DNA of 64,000 nucleotides from Chlorophyllum brunneum (GCA_963576785.1 OY756140.1:62001-126000); one strand, 5' to 3'. Positions 11,150-25,312 are shown, numbered from the stretch's first letter. A program made the numbers and translations. The notes: a model not told the origin generated them from the sequence alone.

Positions 11150-13250
11150 TCACTGTTCCATCATCTCTTCATGACCAGCTCCTTGTTCCATTCCACCACC
11201 ACCTCCACCCTGTTCACGCTCTTTCCTTACAGCCTGAACAACATCATCCACACGAAGCAACATCCGAGCGGCCTATACCGAAGATCCAAAAAACGGACAC
11301 AATCAATCAAGTATGACGTCGGACACGACGTTACAACGCACCTCGACGGCAGTCTTCAATGTCTGTATCTTCACACTACCGGACTCATACAACCCATATT
11401 CTTTCATATCCACAATCTTACCCGTATCCCCATTAACACCCCACGAGTTCTCACCATTCGCGTGTTTGGCCTATAGAATAAAATCAATGGATCAGCGCCA
11501 ATCCAATTCCCGCGCGGCGGCAGGAGAACGTACTCGAAGTTCGGTGAGAACCCTAATAGTATTCCCACCACTGTTCTGCACCAATGTTCTCGGAATGACT
11601 TCCATAGCATCTGCCACGGCTCTATACGGCCAACCTTCGACTCCAACAACTGAACGTGCTTTCGCGTGGAGACCGACACTGATAGCCATTTCAGTGGCGC
11701 CGCCGCCGGGTGCCAGTGTGGGATCAAAGACAACATTTCTGGCAACAGACATAGCATCCGCGAGGTTTCTGTCGATCTCGTTGAGAATATCTTTTGATGG
11801 CCCACGGAGCAGAATTGTACAGGCTTTTGGTGTCTTGCATTCGGTGAGGAAGGTAAAGTACCTGTGGAGTGGGATAAATCAGTTGTAATGCCTTCTCAGG
11901 TGATAATAGAAAAAGTCTTACTCGTCACCGATCTTCTCGATGTTAAATAGGCCGCACTTTGTGCCGACATCGGAATCGCGTAGATCTTCTACTCTATTCA
12001 CTATCGTAGCTCCAACTGCAAGCGCGATACGGTTGTTATCCGACTTGCGGACACGTCGAATAGTCGACACGTTATGTTGCACGAAGACGTGCTGGGCAAG
12101 ATCTTCGCAGGGATAAGTCAGCTGCCAAGGGATGGATAGCAGGTAACGCACCAGAAATTCCCTTCTCTGTGAAGATGAGGTCTGGCTGGAATTCCATAAT
12201 CTTCAAGCACTGAGCCTTGACCTGCTCCTCTTCAATCGCTTGTGCCCGCTCCCAGTCGGTTACTTGGGAAAACTCCATGTTCGTCTGGGATTCACCCTTC
12301 TTGTATTCCAGGGGACAATCGAGAAGGATGATACGAGGATTTTTGATCCGGCGGCGCATGTTGGGATGAGTGATATCCTTGTTCAACATCACACCATCTA
12401 GGACGCAGCTCTGCTCAATCTCACCACCAGGAACCTTTTCCACTCTCGCGTATCGTTTAATATCAACCGTCTTCATGGATCCCTCCTCTTGCGCAACCGT
12501 CCGTACAGCTTGTAGTGCAAGTTTGCACATGAGATCCGACCACCGGACAACGAATTTTGTTCCAATTGAGGTTTTGATAAGTTTGAGCATCTGTTCGTCA
12601 TCATTGACATCGATGGGAATGGATATCCGCTTGACGATCTCTAGAGCTTCTTTGAGTGCCTTGTTGTACGCTGATATGATGACGACGGGGTGGATGTCGC
12701 GCTCGAGCTGCGATATGGACTGTGCTAAAATCTCTCCAGCTAGATCGCGTTGGTGTCAGTTAAAATCCCATAATTCCCGTAGTGAAAACGTACCAAGGAT
12801 GATAACGCTCGTCGTTCCGTCACCGCATTCCTCATCCTGGGTCCGTGAGAGCTCAATCATATTTTTTGCTGCCGGGTGGGCAACGTCGATCTCGCGCAAG
12901 ATGGCATTTCCGTCATTCGTAAGCCTGAGCCCAAGATTTATTATGCCATCGCGTGTGGTGTTTCAAACAACGTACAGGATACCGCCCATTGGGTCCAGTA
13001 TCATTTTTAACATGGCCTTGGGGCCAAGACATGTCCTGATCACGTCTGCAACTGTCTTTTCGACGTAAGCACCGCGGACGATGTGGGTGGATGTACTGAT
13101 TACACACTTTGGCCGCAGTGATGTTGGAGATCTGCGCCTTGCGTCCAGACTGGCGCTCAGGGGCAGAGTCTAGATATGTATGTTAGGGGATATCTACCAA
13201 AATATCAGGTCGTACATACTCATGACAAAAACCGGAGTCTGTGTGGCCAT
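11150..13250 (-). CDS. CCT3: T-complex protein 1 subunit gamma (CCT3)
   Basis: This is the gamma subunit of the eukaryotic chaperonin TRiC/CCT, which folds actin, tubulin and WD-repeat proteins with ATP in the cytosol. The protein starts [19 protein letters not shown]. It contains the ATP-site elements [11 protein letters not shown] and [15 protein letters not shown], the apical domain ([37 protein letters not shown]) and the second equatorial segment with [28 protein letters not shown] and [16 protein letters not shown]. It ends in a Gly-rich tail and HEEMMEQ. At least seven introns interrupt it. The exon set is complete and shows no defect, so this is a single-copy housekeeping gene in good order. 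Confidence 0.96.
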
Positions 13251-14180
13251 TGTGGATGCTTTGCAGTGGGTCGACGGAGACCTGCGACGCGAGTTTGGCG
13301 CACATTGATCCCGCTGACGTAAGCCGCGCAGTGGGTTAGGCGAGAAGCATTCAGATCAGGCTTCTGGCTTCATTTCCTACCGCCTTTCCTTGGCTTTCCC
13401 CGACTGTGCTCGCTTTCTCCGGCCAACACACGACTGTTTCGGTCCCGATATGTGGTCCTCGTGGGTCTGCGTTTTGAACCTGTCTTTCCAGTACCAAAAT
13501 TTTGTACAAGCAGTCTAAAAATGTTTTTGGCTTTTTTTTTTGTTGCATAAATCCGAATGACAAGCTTCTCGGCCTTTACCACACCAGCTAAAAATTCGGG
13601 GTCGGGATATTGCTCCCTCGGCAACACCAAGATGCCACCCTCGTCCGGCCCTTGTCCCGCTCGGACCTTCGTCTCGGCGCCATCGGCTGATTTTGATGCA
13701 GTTAACACTCAAATGGAGACAATGAAACTCACAAAAACCCAGCAGGAGTATTTCTCCAAGTGCAACACATGGCCTTATAAGTTGTTTTCGTTACTAGGGT
13801 GTTCCTAGGTCAGTATGAATAGAGTCATCAGCGGAAGGTTGGAACGTTTCGTAAACAAGGGACCCTCGAAGCGGTAAATACTGAATAAGCACATAATCCC
13901 AGCACGGCTTGCCAAGTCTACATGTGTATCTTGTTAGTGGTTCTGGGACAAGTCAGCGTCCACTGATTGGTTGTCACATTTCAATTTTCGAAGAGATCGC
14001 CGTACTGATCTCCAGAGACCCCAGATTCTGGTCATTCACTTATTATTAGATCACGTATACCCTCCGGCGACCTTCCCCGGTTCCCTTATTACAGCAGACG
14101 AGCTTTCTCAAATTCGTGGACTTTTCTTCCCCACTCCTGACAGTCCCCTTCCACCAGTTCTGTCCTCCACCTTCCACAAT
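13251..14180. other. Intergenic region upstream of CCT3 and the DUF6534 gene
   Basis: This is a divergent promoter region. Overlapping open frames of 60-110 codons at 13350-13810 on both strands show no domain and no consistent splice structure. A T10 run lies near 13531-13540. Confidence 0.5.
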
Positions 14181-16323
14181 ATGGCTATGGTTAACATCTC
14201 TCGAACGTTCGGCGCCCTACTGCTAGGTGGCCTCTACGCATCCCTGTATGTCATTCTCTCATCATGTTCCATCACATACTTAAAAATATCCACAGTCTCA
14301 GTGGTCTGGTCGCTATACAAGTCGTGATTTACTTCAAGATGTATAGTAGTGATCCCGCAAGAATGAAGGCATTGGTGAGGATATTCTTCACCCTCTGTAC
14401 CACCCATTTTCCTAACCCAGTCTAGGTTCTCTCTATTTGGTGAGACCCATTCTGGCACCTTCCAAGTGAACTCGATACTATCATCACCAGGATTCTCGAC
14501 GTTTTGCACACCGCACTCGTGTGGGCAGGTCTATGGAATTATCTCATTGGAAACTTCGGGCTAGTGGAGCACATTGACTTTATACCCTGGTATGTCCTCA
14601 ACTCATATAACTTCGATGCCCCTTAATGACCTCCTCACAGGGCTGTTTCAGTACGTCCACTTCTTTCCAATGCGACTGTTTTCCTAACAGAATCAACATG
14701 AAGGCTACTGTAGCTGTGACGGTCCGTCCATTCGATATCATTGCTCCGCAAACCACTTATTGACGGTTGTCATAGGGTATCCTGACATTCGTTGTCCATT
14801 GGTGCGTTTCTCAAGCCATACAGGAATTCCTCAGCTCAATATTGTATAGCTTCTTCTCTCACCGGATTTTCATGCGTAAGCGTCAAAATCTCCTGGTCAT
14901 ACAATCTTCTGATGATAGACTAGTGAGCCGGCGAAATTACTACCTCGTTCTCCCAATCGTATGCCAACCACACTCTGATCCCAACAAGACATCCCTAACC
15001 ATGTTGTCGATAGCTCATTGTCGCTCTCTGTCGTCTCGTATCCGCCAGTGGTATGTAACTCCCTCGCTTGGTTTTTTTTGATCAGTGACTAACCTTGATA
15101 TCCCAGCAACCACTGCCGAGATGTGAGTCGATGTCCGATGACTTCGGTCCAGTTCTCAAACCCATTAACCCACTTTATCAGGGTCATCAATGACACCTTC
15201 CATAGCTTTAGAAGCAGATTCTATGTTAGTCGTTTCTTCCGGGCGCCCATCGCAGTTGATCGACAGTTGCATTAACCAAAACCCATATACAGTGGCTATT
15301 CACACTTGGTCTCGCCCTTTCCTCGGCCGCGGATATTTTTATCACGGGGTCTCTATTTTTCCTCTTGAAGACAAGCCGGACAAGCGACTTTAGGTATGTT
15401 TCTCGCTCACCTTTTTTCACATGGACTTCGCGTAATCATTAACCCATTCACGCAGTTTGAATGCCGTTATTGATACGCTCATCCTCTACGCATTCGAAAC
15501 CGGCTCCCTAACCACGTGTGTCTCTTCGTTCTCTTCCCACTTATGGCCGAGCCGGGTTTCTGACACTTTCATATCACTCTATTTTCGGATAAATACAGGG
15601 CTGGGACGATCGTATCGATGATATGTGTATGTGATTTCTATCCGCCAAAGGCAGAATCATTAGTGGGTCACTGACAAGACATGGAAAACAGTGGCTGGCC
15701 ATGTCGGACAATCTCATCTTTATGGGTCTGCATTTCGTCATCGCGAAGCGTGAGTCTCCACTCTTCGTGACGTGTTCCTCTCTCTTTCTGCTATCCACAT
15801 GTTCTTGCTGGGCGCTTCCTCGCCTATCAATTCGTCAAAGACCTGCTCTGGTTAGATTGTCATACCCACAACTGATTCTTTTCTCTCCAGTGTATGCAAA
15901 CTCAATTCTAGTAACGTAAGCCGTATCCAATTCAGAACTTCCTTCCCAGCCGTACTCACAATGAGGCCAGACTTAATACACGTCGCACGCTTCGCCGCGC
16001 GCGATCGAGTACAGTCGCTGCAGGCATGCCTGACTCGCCGGTTGGATTCCACTTTCCCGACGCACGGCGGGTAAGTCACTACATCTCCAGTGTAAGTTTT
16101 ATTTCCTTTTAACGCTGCCTCAGAATAAGCTGCTCAACCACATGCAGCTGTCATCCAAGGATTCTGGAAACATTGTGTTCCCACCGATTCGTTCACCCAA
16201 GGTAAGATTCACACGAAACAACAAACCTCTTTTGTTTGCCTTCGTGTAAGGGAGCTGATCCACGACGTCGTCCAGGTGACAATCAACATCGAACGATCAG
16301 TGCACTGCGAAGATGATGCCTGA
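14181..16323 (+). CDS. DUF6534-type seven-helix membrane protein, about 20 exons
   Basis: I recognise the family from Agaricomycetes: FGALLLGGLYASL, LVAIQVVIYFKMY, IWILDVLHTALVWAGLWNYL, GILTFVVHWCFFSHRIF, SRRNYYLVLPI, LIVALCRLVSAS, WLFTLGLALSSAADIFITGS, LNAVIDTLILYAFETGSLT and NLIFMGLHFVIAKLYANS, then a basic cytosolic tail starting LNTRRTLRRARSS. It should be an integral membrane protein of about seven helices; its ligand or role is unknown. About 20 exons sit in 2.1 kb, several of them tiny: 14426-14439 (14 bases), 14641-14650 (10 bases), 14704-14721 (18 bases) and 14776-14801 (26 bases). The last exon ends SVHCEDDA at 16323. Some middle exon borders around 15110-15230 are less certain. Confidence 0.85.
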
Positions 16324-17041
16324 AATGTACTAATCCTTTGTCCCTTCTCACTCTCTTTATCTCCCACTTGCAGTTTGGAATTTCGTAGATGCCATTTTCT
16401 ACTTCATTTGAACCTCGACCTCCCACGAATTCTTCTCTTCCGAATTCTGCTTTCACCATCTTTGGTCTTTTATGCAGTGTAGTGTGCTATACCCGCTCGC
16501 TCTCCTTGTTGTAACCCCGCTCTTTTCGACCCCACCAACCAATCAAAGAATATCTTAAGCTAGTATCCGTATTGTCAAAATAGAGAGTAGTACGCACAGA
16601 AGGGAACGTGCCTAATAAAGCAGTCTACATAATCATTGACATTTGGTGCGGGTGCTTGAGTGTTTGTTATTGCATGTGTGAGCTTGATCCGAGGCCCCTG
16701 CGACGCCACAATCTCTTCATAAGTCCATGTCGAGTGATGTTTAATTCATTTATCATCAGCTGACCAGCTACATGTTTATGACTTTTCATTCGGTTGTACG
16801 GCACCTTGTCAGATATTCAATCAAGAACAGCGTCTGTTCTTGCCATTGACAATCTAATCTATCCAACTACCTACATCCCCACTTTCAAATCCTATCCCCG
16901 CAATTAAAGATTACTAAAGTTATATCTACTTCACCTTGGGTAGACTAACATAACACAGAAATGCACAGGGCCTAATTATCCCGTCTCTGGTCCTGTCAAC
17001 GAGTCCCCCGACGGTACTGCGCCGGCTCCATATTCTCTCGT

Positions 17042-17055
17042 ATGATACGTATCAT
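17042..17055. repeat. 14-bp perfect palindrome
   Basis: ATGATACGTATCAT reads the same on both strands. It lies 290 bases before the 35-bp fold-back. Confidence 0.7.
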
Positions 17056-17101
17056 CGTGTGTCGGGGTCCCTGTCAGGGATGATTCTGGTGAAGAACAAA
17101 G

Positions 17102-17127
17102 ATCGAGCCATTCACTCATGGCTCGAT
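17102..17127. repeat. Hairpin with 10-bp stem
   Basis: ATCGAGCCAT (17102-17111) pairs with ATGGCTCGAT (17118-17127) across a 6-base loop. No surrounding gene explains it. Confidence 0.6.
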
Positions 17128-17335
17128 GTCAGGGCGCGCTTTCGCGTCAAATCCCCACATTTCTACCCCACATCTATCACATGGTTTCGTTAAAGTACAA
17201 GTTGCGAATGTACGTCACTCGCTGAGCGCGACAGGGCTTGCTCGTCCGCGTCCGACAGCGACATATGTGACAAAATGTCGATGAAACTGAGAATTTGTGG
17301 CGCACGTTGTGGCACATTTTGAATTACTTATCCTA

Positions 17336-17409
17336 TTCATCATGAGAAAGTAGACAAAGGAGGCAAGGTCAGGCGACCTTGCCTCCTTTGTCTACTTTCT
17401 CATGATGAA
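17336..17409. repeat. Perfect 35-bp inverted repeat with 4-base loop
   Basis: The left arm 17336-17370 and right arm 17375-17409 are exact reverse complements, separated only by AGGC. A transcript from either strand would fold into a 35-bp perfect hairpin. Neither arm belongs to a recognised gene or transposon end, and no target-site duplication is evident. Confidence 0.9.
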
Positions 17410-18882
17410 GTTCGAAGACACCCGACTCAGGCGCCTTCGACCACCTTATTTGGGAGGATCAGCGACTAGTACTTGAGGAGAGTAGCAGCTGCTTTGCCCC
17501 CACGTTTACCACCAACGGAAGTAATCGGGGACTCTGACCGTCTTTTGCAATGGGATTCCGTCTCCCCAAGTATGGCAAGGAGTAGACGTGCGTGGCGAGT
17601 TGATACATCATGACCGGGGTTCGCGCTAGTCCTGCCCACAGCTTCAAGTCCGTTTGAAAAGCCACGTGTCAGGGTCGCTCTTGCCTCTCTATTACACCGT
17701 ACGGACACCCCAGATCTACCCCCATCTCTGTGATAGGTATACGCATCGCTTAAGTACCCTCCAAATGGTCAATTGACTATCGGTCATCTTCGAGTTTTCC
17801 TCCTACCAACGAGTGCTTTCGGATAAACAACGACAGGGAGCAACATTGATCACAATCAGGCCTCAGGCCCAACATGGATTCAAGTCAGATGCTGTCAAAC
17901 CCGAGTCTCTCCCTGATGCGTAAAAGCGCTGGTTGTCAAGTTTGGGCATTATGACCCGTGCGCGGTTGGAAAATAGGGCCCGCAGGATGCGCTATTTTGA
18001 TCCAAGTATCACGAGGAATGCTGTTTAGGATCATGATGGTCCATGGGGTAAGGGACCATGATCTGTAGGGTTTTCCTAGGCCGCATGGAAGAGATTATGC
18101 TTTTCATTTTTGACTCGTACTCAGATCAGATTCTAACGACCGGTGGCATGGGCCAGCTGTTGTCTGCGGGATCACCTGCCAAGTGCGACAGGCAGCGGAT
18201 CATTGAGGGGCAAGGAGTTCCCGGCCGCGGACCGTTCTGTCGTAACTTAATCGCGGAGCGGATTGCTATCGAGGCAGGGACCTGATTCTAACGAACTGAT
18301 ACTGGAGATCTACTATACAGCAAATCCTGTCTGGATTTCTTCTCTGAGGGTGCCAGCCTGGGACAGACTCCTTGGCACGTATAACCCGTTTTGTTGCGGT
18401 TTCATTTGAATTTTACACGCCCACTTCCGAATATATCGCTTCTAACGGTCCTTTAAGAATTACCCTGACATCTCCGGAGGAATCTCCATGTAGTTGTACT
18501 AGGGGCAGTGGACAACTTCCACAGACGGGATGGGTGATCCCGTCGACTGGTTATACATCCCGTACTGAATTGAGTCAGCAGTCTCACGTTACGAATGAGA
18601 TCTAGGCTCATCTGTGCGGTCAAAACCAACAGTTATGAATGGTTTCAAGATGATATATTCGCCTGGGGTTGCGTCTATTATCTCAGAGGATGACCTAATC
18701 GCTGCCACCAACACCGATCTGTATCAAACGATTACTCTCTGTGTTATTTTTGGGTCAGCCATTCCGTTCTAATCTCTGCGCCCAAGGAACATGGAGCAAC
18801 GCTCTGGGGGGTGGCCAACCCGTTGATGGATACTGGCTGAGCTAAGTGATTGTAGCAGCCTGGCTTTGCACGTATATAAGAG

Positions 18883-20603
<1,721 letters not shown>

Positions 20604-21319
20604 CGCTTCAGCTCTAGCTTGAGCTTGGTTTTCCTGTCTACCGAAATTAACTGCTGTGCAGCTGGACATAACGCATAACTTACAATCCCAGGCAGACTAT
20701 CTGTATATCCCGGTTGTGCTGGGCTGCTCCTAACATACACTCATCATTGGCACGGGTAATGAGCAATTGGACAAGCTGTTTCGACCCTGCGAAAAGTCTC
20801 TTCAGAGCCCTGATCCTTCTGGCATACCCCATGCTAAACTAAACCAGGGTAGTGCCTCAAGATGGCGATTCGGCGGGCAGGTTGCTGGTTGGGGGAGAGT
20901 CAAAGCGTGTGGGATGAGAGGGTTTCGTCGGATGCCAAATGATGTGCGGACGGAGCTGGAGGCAATAGAACATATTTAATTACTTCAACTTTGAATTACG
21001 TACAACCCCAGAATCAACCTAACTTATCATGATCATCCCATACTTCAAACCCTAGTACGTCCCTGACTCCTGGATGAGAAACCCATCGGGTCCGGGACGG
21101 CCAGCTAGTCATCCAAATTGTCGTTGGTAAAACGGACACTTGAGTCTACATGTTACCAAAGTCTATTAGAGATCATCGATCGTCCTCGGGCTGTGGGTGA
21201 GCTAAGGCTTGAGTAAATTTGAGTATTGCTCAACCAGCGGTAGCTTGGGGGTCAAGTCGAACATCACGTGAAGCCTGAACACAAGGGTCTCAGCCAACGT
21301 CCATTGCATTTCTACGTTA
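20604..21319. other. Intergenic region
   Basis: No gene is seen. A 70-codon open frame at 20767-20979 has no recognisable feature. The 3' part is the promoter of the kinase-like gene. Confidence 0.5.
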
Positions 21320-23491
21320 ATGTCGAAATGCCTGTTGGTAAGTACAACGCTACTGGCAATTGCACAAAGTCCTAATGCTAACAAGAGGCTGGCTCGACAT
21401 TCATTCATTGCTCTAACGAGTTCCGCAACCCGATTCTTCCAGATGAAGTCGAAAGTACCATTTACGAACCAAATCAGGAACATCCGAAGCCGAGGTTGGT
21501 CTTTGGGAAGAAAGATAAAGCTGAAATCAGAAAGCAAGTCGTCATTCGGCATTTAAATCACCAAGGGTCTAGGGGAAAGCACGCTTCTTATGTCGAAGCA
21601 CTCTCCGATGTTGAGGTCATGAAAATATACCAAGATGACAAGACTCGGAGGAGGCTCATACTTCGGGCCTGGCCTCGCGACCCGGAAGGTAAATCTCTAC
21701 CAAAGACGGCTGGAAAATGTGCCACTGCAGAGAAGCTTCCCTGGGGCGCAAGTCTCCTGGACTTTTTTGTTGTTCGTCCGTTTCCGAAAACCGCGGGGCT
21801 AATTTCATTCTCGACCACCAGCCGACTGGGGGAAGCCATGTTATCGCTTGGGGAGATGGCGAAAGACAGTCATTACTTAAGGTTTGCTAGAGAAGAGGAA
21901 GACCCGCGACCGATGCCTCCTTACGACATAGCTAAGTTGATTTTGGAGGACGAACACAGTATCAGGAACTCTCTTGCAGGAAGAACGTTGGCTCAGGACA
22001 GTCCATGGTGGACTGACTGTGAGGTAGGACATTGGCCTGCAGGGGTTTATTTTGACTAAGGTATCACAGATCTCCAAGTCATCTGTGTTCAATCCCTCCA
22101 GATCCCCCGTTCCGTGGCCTATGGAACCCTTCAGCTATCATCCGGCCGCACTCAGCAAACGCCTCCAGATTAATCTACTTCCGAGGACACTCTACGTTCA
22201 TGCAACCCCTCCCTTACTCTCCGCTTCATATTGTTGTACCGGCATACCGCGGGTGCTTAAATATCGACTCCAATTGACGACCAAGGGCAGGAAAAAAGCT
22301 GAAGGGTTCAAAGAGGAGTCTTCCGGGAATCAAGACCATTACGAGTGTTCTCGTAAAATATTTCCTGGGGGGTTCGTCCTTCCTCCTGTCTACGCACTCA
22401 TGCCTTCTCGCCCACCCATCAAACGTCCGGAAGAAGCCCACCTCTTTATGTCTGCTAATCACCGTGCCGGGCTAGGAAATCATTCTTACGTCTATCACGC
22501 CGACTGGGACCTGCCCCGCGATGTTCTCGTACCCGACCTCTTGTGCAAGAAATGTGTCGATGATGATGTCAGTCAATGTATCATCAAGAAGGTCAGTGAG
22601 AACGAGTCGCAGATGGACAGCAGTCCACTTTCCGGGAAATGCTCTGTGCCCCACATCGACAACATGGATCCTGATTCAGCAGATCCGAACCAGGACCATA
22701 TTGGCACTGCGAATACGGAGAATAAGTGCCACGGCGCATATCGAGAGGTTGAATCAAGCGTTGAATACCAAAATCCATCCCGCAAACCGTACTGTTCCCA
22801 CATTCAGGATCTTGGATTTGGCGATTTTGCGAGACATCCTTTGACTGCCCGTGTCCGTGTCGCTGCAAAGCTATCTGTACAAGGCGATAATCATCTCGAG
22901 AGAGAAGCAGAAAACTATCAACGATTTCCCGATTACTTTTTCGAACACCACAGTGGTTATCACCTCGTACCACACCTACGCCAGGTGGTTCCTGTTGGCG
23001 CCATCGTTCCACAATTTTATGGGTACTATGTTCCCGACAGATCGTGTAAGGAGACTTATGCTGAGTACCTGAGTCCTATTCTCCTCCTTGAGGCTTGCGG
23101 ATCTCAAATAAGAAAAGCTGAGTTATCCGTTGACGATAAGTCAGTTTCATCAACACAGGACACTGTACCCCGTTCCCCTAATAGCGTTTGGTTCACAAAC
23201 AGGAACGAATGCGCTAGTCTGGCATACAGGTTCAAACAAGCAGGATGGAATCACCGTTCCATCGCCCCCCGTAACTTCCTCTATCAACCTGGACCACTTT
23301 GGAAGCATCCTTCAGAGCGCGGTATTCCTTTCGGCGAGGCTGGTTATGATTCAGCTTATAGCTTCCGGATAATCGATTTTGGGAGAAGCGTGAAGAAGGA
23401 GGATGTCGATGAGCACAAGTTCATGGAGCATTATCACGATGATATCTCGGACGTAAAAACGGTATTTGACTACAGTAACAGTCCAATATGA
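21320..23491 (+). CDS. Kinase-like protein with altered catalytic loop (Agaricomycete family)
   Basis: Three exons (21320-21337, 21388-22023, 22070-23491) join in frame to 691 residues; the first exon encodes only MSKCLL. The N-terminal 240 residues are unrecognised. The C-terminal part has a protein-kinase-like fold: a glycine-rich loop GLGNHSYVYHADW, a lysine strand RVRVAAKLSV, the helix-C glutamate in HLEREAENYQRF, a hinge-like SPILLLEACG, a catalytic-loop equivalent NHRSIAPRNFLYQPGP and the metal motif IIDFGRSV. The HRD aspartate is replaced by Ser while the following Asn and DFG are kept, so ordinary phosphotransfer is doubtful. I recall a similar loop (HGS..RN) in other members of this fungal family, so it is probably not a defect of this copy alone. 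Substrate and role are unknown. Confidence 0.8.
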
Positions 23492-23892
23492 AGTTGCGTT
23501 CCTAGAGTAGTAGAGGAGTATTCCACCACAACTATTGAGTTGACCTTGTCAGACCTCTCTTTACTACAGAACACGTCGGTTTCAGGGACATGAGCGTTTT
23601 ATGCATGGCCAACATGCTTTTGCTCTTCAATGCATATCCGTCGTTCGATGTTAAATACAGAAAACGTGTCCATTTTGAGCGGATACGCCAATTCCTCGTC
23701 TCACTGTTGACTGTATTTCGTTCACTAGCCAGGCGGTCCTACCCTGGATCAGACCATATCTAGACCTGAGGCATGCCTGGGGATACTGTAAGAGATGATC
23801 AGGTGTAAGGGTTCAACTGTATACAGTAAGGAGTACTATCGTAAATATCATCAAGGGCTAGGCATTCCAACAATAAGCTGGCATCTTCATGA
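23492..23892. other. Convergent 3' region
   Basis: About 400 bases lie between the stops of the kinase-like gene and the 2OG oxygenase. No gene is seen. Confidence 0.5.
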
Positions 23893-25312
23893 TCAAGCCG
23901 CTGCAGGATCGGCCTCCGTTCCACGGCTCGACATCCAAGTCTCTGGACCCTACACAAATTGAATGATGAGTTCTGGTGCTTCTGAAACCGACTTGGGGAT
24001 AAGGTCTCACCTTGCGATTCTCAATTTTCTGATACTTGACCCTCCTTGCAAACCACTCCTGGGCAGTCGATCCAGTTTCAAAATTCTTCTCCGGGTTCGT
24101 GGAGACGGCGGAGGCAATGACTGGACTGTATTCAACAAAGGCACGAAGAATCCTGCTGTTTCCTGGACGGGTGAAGAAAACCGACCAACGCTCAAAAGCA
24201 GACTGGGCGCCGGGAAGTGGGCTAGATGTCGTATAGTGTGACGATGTGGACTTTTGACTCTGAGAAGTATGAATACCTACAGGACTCTGTGTATATTGGA
24301 ACGGAGAATACCGCCACTAAACATAGATAGGGCGTCGCCGACGTTGCAGATCGCGTGGTTAGGAATTGGCTTCCACAATCATGATTGTAAGCTTTCAGTC
24401 TATTCGTGGGAGCTCTGCATAGTACCTTAATGTATTGCCAAGTATCTGCGCCCGGAACCAGTACTTGGAGGCCGCCAAGTCGGTTATGAAGGAACGACTG
24501 GGATGACAGTCTCAGCGAGAACCCTACAAAATTTATTGGCTCGGACATACTAAGGATCCAAAGTCGGTGTGTGCACCAAGTGCTCTCTTTTCTACGTTGT
24601 GTTGCATGGGCGGTTTCTTGATAATTCTCGCCTCACATCTACTATATTCGTCCTCCGCGTGTTTTTGCAACAAAAATCCCTTAGGAAGTCCAAGTTTGTC
24701 GTTGAAGATATCAAGAATGGCTCGGTTGACCTCGAGTGATTTCTGGACGAATGGTCGGACGATGCTGGGCATTCCTTTGTCGATTGGTGCAGGATATGTG
24801 CGATGAACGTAAGAAGGCCAGGCAAGTACGTCATCTTTGGCAATGTTCATAAATTCGGCGGTGTCTTTCTCGCCGCTGGCGTCTACTACGTTGGAACCAG
24901 CTGCTTTGTAGCTACGGAGCATGGTGGATTAGACATCGTCAGATCTTTAACGTAAGGAACTGGGCTCACCCGGCGGAGGTGCCATCTATTCCTTGGTCGA
25001 ATTTAATTTTCTCTTCAAAAGGTAATGCCATAATTTCCACTCCGAGATCAAACATAGCATCAACTTCCGTTTCGACTCCGTGGTTCTTCAAGCTATACAA
25101 TATTGTTAAGGTTGAAAGGGCATTGTCCGTTAGATTTATGCCAGTCACCGAAAACGGGCAGAGACGTACTACCAGAAGCCAAGCTTCGTTGCGGCTTCCC
25201 ACAGACGGTCGATTTCCGGCGGGTCGCGTGCTTTGAGTAGAGCAAAGTCAATAACAAGTAGAGGGTGAGTGGGAACGTCAGTGGGGAAGGGCGGGTATGC
25301 GACTGGGGGCAT
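23893..25312 (-). CDS. 2-oxoglutarate/Fe(II) oxygenase, isopenicillin N synthase-like
   Basis: The protein begins MPPVAYPPFPTDVPTHPLLVIDF, the DIOX-N entry common to this family (quoted only in part as PPVAYPPFPT). The iron site is formed by HTD in RALGAHTDFGSL and a distal His in GGILRSNIHRVL. The 2-oxoglutarate-binding R-x-S is RWS in FERWSVFFTRPGN. Other family marks are KNHGVETE, INFVG/GGLQVLVPGADTWQYIK and ICNVGDALSMFSGG. It should hydroxylate or desaturate a small molecule using 2-oxoglutarate and O2. Several introns are present; the last exon encodes GPETWMSSRGTEADPAAA. No known biosynthetic cluster partner is adjacent, although an old yellow enzyme lies 5 kb away. Confidence 0.9.

Larger units (their letters stand above)
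16324..18882. other. Long gene-free region with inverted repeats
   Basis: No gene could be supported. The minus-strand open frame at 17459-17708 has no domain. The stretch carries a 14-bp palindrome, a 10-bp hairpin and a perfect 35-bp fold-back between 17042 and 17409. Confidence 0.5.

Noticed and set aside
10952..11476. A 174-codon plus-strand open frame
   Set aside because: It runs antisense through the last CCT3 exons and shows no domain or splice structure of its own.
12370..13068. A 232-codon plus-strand open frame
   Set aside because: It is exactly antisense to conserved CCT3 exons, whose codon use explains it.
13564..13577. GCTTCTCGGCCTTT resembles the 5' end of U2 snRNA
   Set aside because: The match stops after 14 bases; the branch-site recognition region and Sm site that should follow are absent.
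18873..18879. TATATAA as TATA box of the old yellow enzyme
   Set aside because: It lies 4 bases before the ATG used and only 28 before the next in-frame ATG, too close for a normal core promoter unless the true start is further downstream.
16324..18882. The 35-bp inverted repeat as terminal repeats of a DNA transposon
   Set aside because: Only 4 bases separate the arms, so there is no room for an element, and no target-site duplication flanks it.
22052..23491. Treating the second half of the kinase-like gene as its own gene
   Set aside because: The frame opens at a TTG, and a good intron (22024-22069) joins it in phase to the upstream exon.
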